From positions 310,001-374,000 of the forward strand of contig JBAIAA010000414.1 of the NCBI GenBank assembly GCA_037893245.1: a DNA stretch of 64,000 bases. The letters are read 5' to 3'. The DNA is from Crossaster papposus. Lineage: Eukaryota; Echinodermata; Asteroidea; Velatida; Solasteridae. Each line of letters begins with the position of its first letter. The first letter of the stretch is position 1. Positions 54,344-64,000 of the stretch are shown piece after piece. The position numbers and the translations under genes are program-made. The notes under the pieces are model-generated. The model had not been told where the DNA came from. It was given only the letters and a program-made list of their open reading frames with translations, and did no database searches.

Positions 54344-55590
54344 CGGTCGTCATGTTTTTATTAGTAAACGACACATTTTCATATAAATTTGTATATTTAA
54401 CGATAAATGCTCGTCTCGATTACTTTACCGTAACTATATCTTTGAGTGTGAACGTAAATTTGTTTATTTTACCGTATACATGTACATGTATGTATCACGT
54501 GTTTTGGTTTAGAGTCCTGGGGGGTTGACTACGCAAAACGTTTAACCGTGTACTGTATATTAATGGTATCTAGGAGATCGGTTTATTTTACGTTTAGTGA
54601 GCAGATAATAATGTAAAAAGATGACGTCAAATAAGTTTTCATGTTGAATGTTCCCTAATAAACTTCATCCTACCAGAGCCACTCTTCCAGGCACGCGGGA
54701 ACGGGGGGTGCAGGGGGTGCTGCCGCCCCCCTAGGATTTTGGGGTGGGGGTGCTGCAATGTACTAAAGCACCCCCTACTTTTGAGACCTAGTAATAGTAT
54801 ACGCACATCTTATCATAAGTACTTGAATACTTACGTGATCAAAAATAAAGATCCTTAAAAATGGAAAACTAGCTGAAGATAAAAACCTACCTTTTTTGTT
54901 TGAATTGGTCTGAGCATTTTTCTAACGAGGTGCGTTTTGAAAATTAAAATGTAAGCTTCTTAATTGGTGTGCAAATATCGTTCAGAATTTTTTTTAAGAA
55001 AACAATTTTTTGCCAGATGAAGCCCGACTACGTGAAAACCTTTTGTTGGAACAAAAAACGTGAAAAGTAAACAATAGACTTATCTTTCACGTATTAAAAA
55101 ACGTGATAAGTCCACTTTTCACGTATGTCAAAGTATCACGTATTTGTGGAGCTAGCCTCGTTGCTAGGGTTGATCTTTCACGTACAAAATACGTGAAAAC
55201 TTTGCCGAGCGCGTGCCCATTGTTGGCGGATTAGCGGAGTGTCTTTTGTTGCAATAGGCGCTCTCGGACAATGATTCTGCGGTGGCCCACATATTTGTAA
55301 GGATTTGAGACCGTTACCAAACCATCCTGGGTAAGTGTTTGACCTAATTAACTTACAAAGGTTAGTTGTAAACGATCAATGAATAACAACATTCCTATCA
55401 GAGAAAAAGACGCGAATAAGCCTGTTCTTTTATGGGTGCGGCCAGGGTTCCACCTTAATGCTGGTCCGCTAGCCAAATTCTAGTCAAAACAGAGCGGTCT
55501 AGTCAAAACCCTTTCCTAAGTAGTCCGGCGGTCTAGTGAAAAAAATGCCAAGATAAGCATAAGCGCACAGTCTTCAGAGTAGGCCTAAGC
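54344..55590. other. Intergenic; cluster of ACGTGAAA/TTTCACGT motifs at 55028-55200
   Basis: Seven or eight copies of TTTCACGT or its complement lie within 170 bp, several followed by ATT. A GC-rich patch (54690-54780) with repeated GGGGGTGCTG is also present. No gene is seen. Confidence 0.45.
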
Positions 55591-55599
55591 TTATACCGA

Positions 55600-55899
55600 T
55601 TGCAATACCAGTTCCTAAAAGATTACAATGACCCCACCGAGTTTCTTGAAAAGACCAACATCAAAGCCTCAGCACCGCTCACCACTTCCCCAGTGAAAAG
55701 ATTGTTATCCAATCCTGAGGTCCAGTTACAAAAATCTTCATTGTCATTGGGTGTTTACTTTCTTCTTTCATTCAGCACAGATGTTCTCTCAACACAAAGT
55801 GCTACTCAAAGAATGTTGTCCAGGCCCGCTTATCTCCAACAAAGATACATTGTATTTACCTACGCCAACCCTTGCCAGGCAGACACAGATTTTATTTAA
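55600..55899 (+). other. Open frame, unrecognised
   Basis: About 99 codons without an ATG at the start; includes SAPLTTSPVKRLLSNPEVQL. No known domain. Confidence 0.15.
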
Positions 55900-56559
55900 T
55901 AGGCCCTGATCGGTTTATTCCTGGAGTGAATTTATTTATCTCTAGTCCCAACCGATGGTCATTAAGTTGGCTGTAAGTAATTTTGAAAAAAAGTTTGCCG
56001 TACCTATTTACAAAATGTATTAAGATGAACAAAAAAAGGTTATATTCCTAAGGTTAATTATGTTATTGTCTTTGTTTTTAAAGAAGAAAAAAAGAGAAAG
56101 GATACTTAAAGACTTATTTGAATGAACTTCTAAAATTTTCCCAACCGATTCCAGGGGTAAATAATAATACGATTTTATTCTTGGTTTTTCTGATATCTAA
56201 GAAAATCGACATACAGGTACACCTGACAACTACAAGGCTAGCGAAATCAATTCAAGGTTTATTTAATAACATTTATTTCTGGTTTCATTGTTTTTAAAAA
56301 AGGAAGAATACAAAAAATAAACGGAACCTTAACACCTAATATTGTGAGCTCCTAAACATTTTTCCAACAAATTTAAGGGTAAAATTTAATACGATTTATT
56401 TTCCGTTTTTCTTGTCTTTAACAAAAACGATCTATTTCGTGGAAATTGTAAGAGCTCGTTACATTTTTTAATTTATAATGGTTCCGTGATGTAATTTTAC
56501 ATAATAAACGCTTTATAGTGCAAGAGAAATAAAGTAAAACCACAGGAGAAATATTCGGG

Positions 56560-57180
56560 AGTATTTTCCGAATATATTCCAAGTAGGGGCAAGAAATCCA
56601 GACAATGATTGACAGCTGACCTACAACATGTACTACATTGTATCAGCCAGTAGGCAAACATGTGGCCTACCATTACTTTGGAATTTCAATAGGCTGGGAA
56701 ATGTCACTTTGTGGCATATAATTTACACCCAAATCCTGGTACTACTGCCGATAAACGGCAATCCGTTATGGTTATACAAAACGGTGCTGTATGCTGTATG
56801 GTTGGCTTAGAAAACGTCATCATCGGAAAGAGTATGCTGCTTACTTCGGGTCCGTTCGCGTACAAAATCGACAACGGGTTCCAATTTTTGCGATCGAAAA
56901 CAGTTTTTCACGGTCCTAAAGCGATCCATAATCAACAAGAATCACCAAACGACAAGGTATGTATACAAAAGTAGACATTAAACAATCCTACCATACTGAC
57001 AAAAAGTCCGTAAGGCCTACCATTTGTCGAAAAAATGTACTTTTAGCCTTAGGGGGGCATGTTGAGTTGGAATCCGAGACTTCGCTCGCGCGACCACTTT
57101 CCACGCCGTGTTGGGACGGCAGTGCCAGTGGTGTGCACACCGTACCACCGCCGTCCCAACATAGCACACGATGATCTCGT
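56560..57180 (+). other. Short overlapping frames, unrecognised; inverted GTTGGGACGGC pair
   Basis: The frame 56711-56974 (LHPNPGTT ... NGAVCCMVGLENVIIGKS) could be a decayed exon or retroelement piece. GTTGGGACGGC near 57109 is inverted near 57150. Confidence 0.2.
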
Positions 57181-57500
57181 AATTCCCGTGAAACAAGCGA
57201 CGATGCAGCGTTAGAAAACCTGCGTTTTAACGTCAATCTGTGCAAAATTGTGTCCCAATTTCGTAACTGATGTTGAATTTATTAACATTCAAAGACAATA
57301 CGTGATATCAGATACACCAATTAAACATTTTTAGTTGTGAATTTAAAGCAAAACCGTTCCCATTTTACGAAAGACAACTTAAGCGAGCGTGTTGCCATTT
57401 TGGGCGATAACATTTACCTAAACAGGGGTTGTAAATTTTGTGACGCTTATCTGGCGCGTTTTGCGCTTAAATAATTCATTTTAACGTGGCAATAATCCAA

Positions 57501-57994
57501 TTAATAAACGTTTAGGGTAATAATTTTCTTCTGGCATATTATGTTTTTTATAATCGTGATTATTTCTTCTGCCTCCATTTTTACAAATATTTTATCATTA
57601 TGGACATCCCTATGTGAGGAGTGGAACATGATTTTACTACATGTACTAAAGTCTTTTTTAAATAATAAGTATATTTTGTTTGATAATTTCTGTTTTATTG
57701 ATTTTGAATAAGTTGTTATTGGTTCTTTAGTATTTCCTTTTGTTGTTATACTCCAATCAGTAAATCGCATTTCCTTGGCTCTACACCTTCTCTTTGTAAC
57801 AAATTAAGGCAAATAATTTGTTCAATTATTTTTGCACCTTTTTGTGGTCCTTCTCTTGTGGCAGTGATGTTCCAGTATGGATACCACCACCAGTGAGCCT
57901 GAAGATGAAAAAGGCTAGGACTACCTTGATGATGCAAAACTGTCATCCATAGTTGAGCCTCATGCCCGTAGTACATCCATCTATTTTTCAACAT
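57501..57994 (-). other. Candidate decayed coding region in two frames
   Basis: 57994-57746 reads KNRWMYYGHEAQLWMTVLHH then SLFHLQAHWWWYPYWNITAT, rich in Trp, His and Tyr and so unlike random AT-rich DNA. A second frame (57770-57501) takes over near 57760. I do not recognise the family. Confidence 0.25.
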
Positions 57995-58144
57995 TAATTG
58001 GGGACAAATAAGGTTCCCTTAACAATCAACATTTTTGCATAAATTATGCAAATTAGGGGATTTCAATATAAACTAATTATCTGTAGTTAAGCAGGTGTGA
58101 TTATTACAATTTCTTGCATCATTTAATAAAGTTAATGCATATGA

Positions 58145-58281
58145 TGTCACACGCGCTACGCGTACGCGCTAATCGCACGTACAACCGGGCGGAGCGGTGA
58201 GGTCAAACACACTTTGTTTGACCTCACCGCCGCTCGGCATGGTTGTACGTGCGATTAGCGCGTACGCGTAGCGCGCGTGAC
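58145..58281. repeat. GC-rich palindrome, ~65-bp arms
   Basis: CACGCGCTACGCGTACGCGC and AATCGCACGTACAACC on the left are inverted on the right; TGTTTGACCTCACCGC lies next to a 5-bp centre. It could be a short MITE or cruciform-forming site. Confidence 0.85.
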
Positions 58282-60509
58282 GTCAATGCAACCCCTTTAT
58301 TAAAGTATTTGTCAAGATAAACTGGGGAAAAATGAGAAAAAAAAGCCGGGGGTTTGGAAAAGGCCCACATCCCTGCTGCGATCAAAGACGTTTTTCAAAT
58401 CATTAAAATCGTCACTTAGTTTGGTTAAATTTTCACGCAACAAGGTACTTAAATAAAGTGAATATTTCACTTGTATCTGTACGTACGAGCTTTACGTGCA
58501 ATAGTTATGGTATTGTCCCCGACAACCAACTGGCAATTCTTAACAAATTTGGGAATTTTATTGTGTAAAAAAGGACGGAACTTTACCCTCCAAAATCCTC
58601 CAATATTAAACATTGCATTATTTGGAGGATTTAGAAAAATATACGGTAGACATGCAACCCAGCATTTATATGTCGATATGTAAAATATTCCCATAATTAA
58701 TTTAGCGTTCTGGAATTGAGATTCAGTGTCGCAATTATTTCCGGTCTCCCAAAATTTAGTGGTCTTTTTGTGTTGAATTAGATAAATACTGTATTTTTGT
58801 ATTCGAGAGGCGTATACAGGTAGATTCAATTTAACAAATTTGCGAATTTGATTGCGTAAAAAAGGACGAAATTTACCAAAATTTTCAGAGCACGAAAATA
58901 TTCATCGTGCGATATCATACGCCAACTTTTGTAACAATTGGCGCGTTGTAACAGATTTCATGGGTACTTTACCATGTTTTTAGTCAAAAAAATGATAAAT
59001 ACACTGAAAATAATGTATAATTCCTCAATTAATTTGGGTAAGCATAATCCCTTTAGTCTGAAAGTTGTTGTACTGACATGAATCTACAATCTGCTCACTC
59101 AGTCCAAATTTTGTGTCGATTGCTCATTCACAACTGATATTAGGGCGGATTTTGACAACTTCCATGCAAAAGGTTTCCCCCGACAACCAACTGGCAATTC
59201 TTAACAAATTTGGGAATTTGATTGTGTAAAAAGGGACGGAATTTACAAAAGTTTTTAGAGCACGAAAATATTCATCGTGCGATATCATACGCCAACTTTT
59301 GTAACAATTGGCGCGTTGTAACAGATTTCATGGGTACTTTACCATGTTTTTAGTCAAAAAAATGATAAATACACTGAAAATAATGTATAATTCCTCAATT
59401 AATTTGGGTAAACATAATCCCTTTTGTCTGAAAGTTGTTGTACTGACATGAATCTACAATCTGCTCACTCAGTCCAAATTTTGTGTCGATTGCTCATTCA
59501 CAACTGATATTAGGGCGGATTTTGACAACTTCCATGCAAAAGGTTTCCCCCGACAACCAACTGGCAATTCTTAACAAATTTGGGAATTTGATTGTGTAAA
59601 AAGATACGGAATTTACCGAAATTTTCAGAGCACGAAAATATTCATCGTGCGATATCATACGCCAACTTTTGTAACAATTGGCGCGTTGTAACAGATTTCA
59701 TGGGTACTTTACCATGTTTTTAGTCCAAAAAATGATAAATACACTGAAAATAATGTATAATTCCTCAATTAATTTGGGTAAACATAATCCCTTTTGTCTG
59801 AAAGTTGTTGTACTGACATGAATCTACAATCTGCTCACTCAGTCCAAATTTTGTGTCCATTGCTCATTCACAACTGATATTAGGGCGGATTTTGACAACT
59901 TCCATGCAAAAGGTTTCCCCCGACAACCAACTGGCAATTCTTAACAAATTTGGGAATTTGATTGTGTAAAAAGGGACGGAATTTACCGAAATTTTCAGAG
60001 CACGAAAATATTCATCGTGCGATATCATACGGCAACTTTTGTAACAATTGGCGCGTTGTAACAGATTTCATGGGTACTTTACCATGTTTTTAGTCCAAAA
60101 AATGATAAATACACTGAAAATAATGTATAATTCCTCAATTAATTTGGGTAAACATAATCCCTTTTGTCTGAAAGTTGTTGTACTGACATGAATCTACAAT
60201 CTGCTCACTCAGTCCAAATTTTGTGTCGATTGCTCATTCACAACTGATATTAGGGCGGATTTTGACAACTTCCATGCAAAAGGTTTTCCCCCGACAACCA
60301 ACTGGCAATTCTTAACAAATTTGGGAATTTGATTGTGTAAAAAGGGACGGAATTTACCGAAATTTTCAGAGCACGAAAATATTCATCGTGCGATATCATA
60401 CGCCAACTTTTGTAACAATTGGCGCGTTGTAACAGATTTCATGGGTACTTTACCATGTTTTTAGTCAAAACAATGATAAATACACTGAAAATAATGTATA
60501 ATTCCTCAA

Positions 60510-61048
60510 CATTTCACATCAGGAACATCGGTAAAATACGCAAGTTTTTGGACAAGAGCGCTACAGAAAAAGTAATTCATGCATTTGTCACTTCTCGCCT
60601 TGACAACGGCAATGCCCTTTTCTATGGTCTTCCGCATAACCAGATTGCTCGTCTCCAACGCCTCCAAAACACCGCAGCCCGCATGGTTACACTCTCTAAA
60701 AAATCCTGTTCCATCACCCCCATCCTGGAACAACTTCATTGGCTCCCTGTCTCTCAACGAATAATCTTCAAGCTTATGCTAATTGTCCACAAAGCACTCA
60801 ATGGCAAGGCTCCCCATTACATCTCAGAACTTCTTCAAGTTTACACTCCATCAAGGAACCTACGATCCAGCAACATGCTTCTCCTCAAGGAATCCAAGTC
60901 ACGACACTCGTGGGGCGACAGACGTTTTTCTGCAGCTGCACCACACATCTGGAACTCTTTACCGCTTAATCTTAGATCTTGTCTGTGTACAACAAAATTC
61001 AAATCACTTCTCAAAACTTATCTCATGTCTCAGGTTTTCAAGAACTAA
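60510..61048 (+). pseudogene. LINE ORF2 C-terminal fragment
   Basis: The frame reads FHIRNIGKIRKFLDKSATEK, HAFVTSRLDNGNALFYGLPH, RLQRLQNTAARMV, ITPILEQLHWLPVSQRI and APHIWNSLPLNLRSC. This block is the region after the RT palm in L2/CR1-like LINEs. The codons before 60510 in the same frame come from the satellite and are not part of the protein. The frame is intact, so the insertion is recent, but it lacks all catalytic motifs. Confidence 0.9.
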
Positions 61049-61188
61049 TTTATTTGTTCCTCTCATTTGTTATTGTTTCTTTCAAGTTAAATATTACTTT
61101 GTTTGTTTTTTAGGGTCTCTGCGCCTTGAACACCCAGCAGGGTGGATGTGTGCGCATTACAAATCTTATTATTATTATTATTATTATT
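60510..61188 (+). mobile_element. 5'-truncated L2/CR1-like LINE inserted in a satellite unit
   Basis: The insertion interrupts TTCCTCAATTAATTTGGG of the satellite between 60509 and 61189. It ends in an (ATT)n tail and carries only the C-terminal part of an ORF2. A clear target duplication is not seen beyond one or two bases. The mirrored right arm has the uninterrupted sequence at about 63868-63885. Confidence 0.9.
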
Positions 61189-62393
61189 AATTAATTTGGG
61201 TAAACATAATCCCTTTTGTCTGAAAGTTGTTGTACTGACATGAATCTACAATCTGCTCACTCGGTCCAAATTTTGTGTCGATTGCTCATTCACAACTGAT
61301 ATTAGGGCGGATTTTGACAACTTCCATGCAAAAGGTTTTCCCCCGACAACCAACTGGCAATTCTTAACAAATTTGGGAATTTGATTGTGTAAAAAAGGAC
61401 GGAATTTACCCTCCAAAATCCTCCAATATATCATTGCATTATTTGGAGGATTTAGGAAAATATAGACATGCAACCCAGCATTTATATGTCGATATGTAAA
61501 ATATTCCCATAATTAATTTAGCGTTCTGGAATTGAGATTCAGTGTCGCAATTATTTCCAGTCTCCCAAAATTTAGTGGTCTTTATGTGTTGAATTAGATC
61601 TGTGTCAACTCGAGAAAAAAAAGAGGCACTGCTAATTAAATTCATTTTTACTGAAAATCTGGGCTAATGCTAATAAACGATGTATAATTTTTTTTTAAAG
61701 ATCCCTTTCGATAAATACTGTATTTTTGTATTCGAGAGGCGTATACAGGTAGATTCAATTTAACCTTGGAAATTATATTTGAAGGTGTCAAAATAGTTTT
61801 CTTTTTTTAATTGCGCCATAAAAACAATTATCATTTTTGAAGAAAATTAAAATTGAAAGTTTGGCCTAATCATTTGCAGTGAAATATCCTTGTCCAAGCA
61901 TTTTACATGAATTCACAAGCATTTGTTCCACTTTTGCAACATATAATAACAGGGGCCTTGTACCCCAGACCATTTTGGTGGGCAATAAGTACTTGGCCAG
62001 CATACAAGCAAGCAAGCAAGCAAGCAAGCAAGCTTTTGTTATTCAAATTTATGGGTAATAATCTTTCTATGTGCCAGGTATCCTGTGCAGTGTTCCCCTT
62101 CAAACTGTCCACCTTAACTCATGTACCAAGATGAGTGAGAGTGGAAGCTTTTGTTATTCAAATTTAAGGGTAATAAACCATCTTCTATATATGCCAGGTA
62201 CATGTATCCTGTGCAATGTACACTATATGGTAAACTGTACATCCTCACTCTTGCAGAGTCTAGTAGATTATATAGTTTTACTCTTAAATGTACATTTTGT
62301 ACTTATATACCTCAAATACAAATTAAAAGCAGTAAAACAGTGATTTTCACAGCATTTCATTTAAGGCCTGCCAAACAATAATCGACGGCAATT

Positions 62394-62686
62394 TTTTATT
62401 TTATGCATAGACATACCATGGACATACCTACATGTATGGGTATAGACATACGCATACATGTAGGTATGTCCATGGTATGTCTATGCATAAAGTAAAAAAT
62501 GCAAGTTAAACAAAACTATTTATGTGAAAACAAATGGTAAAACTGATGCCAAAAATTAATGTATACATTTTGAGTCTGCAGATACACACGGAAGTGTACG
62601 CTTAACACTTAAATGTAGGTGGTTCTTGATTCAACCCGGACAAACTTTTTTACAAAACCTATGAAAATCAATAGTTCCAGAGAAAA
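62394..62686. other. Spacer at the centre of the foldback, with an internal palindrome
   Basis: 62400-62494 is a palindrome over ATGCATAGACATACCATGGA. The remaining ~190 bp are unique and without a gene. Confidence 0.7.
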
Positions 62687-64000
62687 ATTGTTGTCGATTA
62701 TTGTTTGGCAGGCCTTAACTAAATGAAATGCTGTGAAAATCACTGTTTCACTGCTTTTAATTTGTATTTGAGGTATATAAGTACAAAATGTACATTTAAG
62801 AGTAAAACTATATAATCTAGATAATCTGCAAGAGTGAGGATGTACAGTTTACCATATAGTGTACATTGCACAGGATACATGTACATGGCACATATAGAAG
62901 ATGGTTTATTACCCTTAAATTTGAATAACAAAAGCTTCCACTCTCACTCATCTTGGTACATGAGTTAAGGTGGACAGTTTGAAGGGGAACACTGCACAGG
63001 ATACCTGGCACATAGAAAGATTATTACCCATAAATTTGAATAACAAAAGCTTGCTTGCTTGCTTGCTTGTATGCTTATTGCCCACCAAAATGGTCTGGGG
63101 TACAAGGCCCCTGTTATTATATGTTGCAAAAGTGGAACAAATGCTTGTGAATTCATGTAAAATGCTTGGACAAGGATATTTCACTGCAAATGATTAGGCC
63201 AAACTTTCAATTTTAATTTTCTTCAAAAATGATAATTGTTTTTATGGCGCAATTAAAAAAAGAAAACTATTTTGACACCTTCAAATATAATTTCCAAGGT
63301 TAAATTGAATCTACCTGTATACGCCTCTCGAATACAAAAATACAGTATTTATCGAAAGGGATATTTAAAAAGAAATTATACATCGTTTATTAGCATTAGC
63401 CCAGATTTTCAGTAAAAATGAATTTAATTAGCAGTGCCTCTTTATTTTCTCAAGTTGACACAGATCTAATTCAACACAAAAAGACCACTAAATTTTGGGA
63501 GACTGGAAATAATTGCGACACTGAATCTCAATTCCAGAACGCTAAATTAATTATGGGAATATTTTACATATCGACATATAAATGCTGGGTTGCATGTCTA
63601 TATTTTCCTAAATCCTCCAAATAATGCAATGATTGATATTGGAGGATTTTGGAGGGTAAATTCCGTCCTTTTTTACTCAATCAAATTCCCAAATTTGTTA
63701 AGAATTGCCAGTTGGTTGTCGGGGGAAACCTTTTGCATGGAAGTTGTCAAAATCCGCCCTAATATCAGTTGTGAATGAGCAATCGACACAAAATTTGGAC
63801 TGAGTGAGCAGATTGTAGATTCATGTCAGTACAACAACTTTCAGACAAAAGGGATTAAGTTTACCCAAATTAATTGAGGAATTATACATTATTTTCAGTG
63901 TATTTATCATTTTTTGGACTAAAAACATGGTAAAGTACCCATGAAATCTGTTACAACGCGCCAATTGTTACAAAAGTTGGCGTATGATATCGCACGATGA
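62687..64000. repeat. Right arm of the foldback (mirror of 60380-62393 without the LINE)
   Basis: The mirror is near-exact with small indels, for example near 62815 and 63050. It still runs at the window end. Confidence 0.85.

Larger units (their letters stand above)
58521..61395. repeat. ~370-bp satellite array, interrupted by a LINE
   Basis: The motif GACAACCAACTGGCAATTCT recurs at 59182, 59552, 59922 and 60293, i.e. every 370-371 bp, and at 61345 once the 679-bp LINE is discounted. The unit starting at 58521 is a shortened copy of the arm sequence at 61345-61770, followed by a partial unit. Differences between units are few. Confidence 0.95.
58440..64000. mobile_element. Large foldback structure with ~370-bp satellite in its arms
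   Basis: Going left from 62393 and right from 62687 the sequence is mirrored for at least 1.3 kb (ignoring the LINE), to the window end. The spacer 62394-62686 has its own palindrome (62400-62494, GACATACCATGGACATACCT). The left arm contains at least five satellite units. No transposase is visible. The right end lies outside the window. Confidence 0.75.

Overview
This window looks like nuclear DNA of an animal, probably a marine invertebrate; an echinoderm or other invertebrate deuterostome is my best guess. The evidence is C2H2 zinc-finger genes, tRNA-derived SINEs, APE-type LINEs, a DIRS-like reverse transcriptase fragment, PIF/Harbinger-type transposon genes with a spliced intron, many MITEs and foldback elements, poly-C and ACATGT tracts, and AATAAA signals at stop codons. 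Nothing bacterial or organellar was seen. The species assignment is inference.

Almost everything here is mobile or repeated DNA; the only long host-type genes are two paralogous C2H2 zinc-finger genes. From left to right: a LINE cut by the window edge (1-2930); zinc-finger unit 1 (3463-6483: a finger remnant, a 16-bp-repeat foldback element, a shared 5' flank, an 18-finger gene); copy 1 of a ~2.8-kb tandem unit (7070-28440), split by a Harbinger-type element (9545-26136) that itself carries an 8.4-kb element with a LINE and a SINE; copy 2 of the same unit (29101-41225), split by three other transposons (29987-35520, 36641-39220, 39926-41071). Each copy serves as the empty site for insertions in the other, so several element ends and target duplications can be read directly.

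Next is a mirrored block (41340-46466) built from four arrays of a 16-bp repeat with near-identical arms. It is followed by a third, ruined zinc-finger exon (46500-49218) interrupted by three transposons with readable target duplications. Zinc-finger unit 2 (49177-54000) repeats the plan of unit 1 and ends in a 32-finger gene with a one-base frameshift. From 54000 to 58140 there is little I can assign. The window ends in a large foldback structure (58440 to beyond 64000) whose arms carry a ~370-bp satellite; one arm holds a 5'-truncated LINE that the other arm lacks.

The most unusual signals are: (i) two age classes of foldback elements made from related 16-bp repeats, the older ones lying directly upstream of both zinc-finger genes; (ii) three transposons beginning TAGTC with 9-bp target duplications; (iii) a MITE-flanked composite insertion carrying an apparent captured exon; (iv) a 56-copy, 12-bp GC-rich minisatellite inside the coding sequence of a transposon partner protein.
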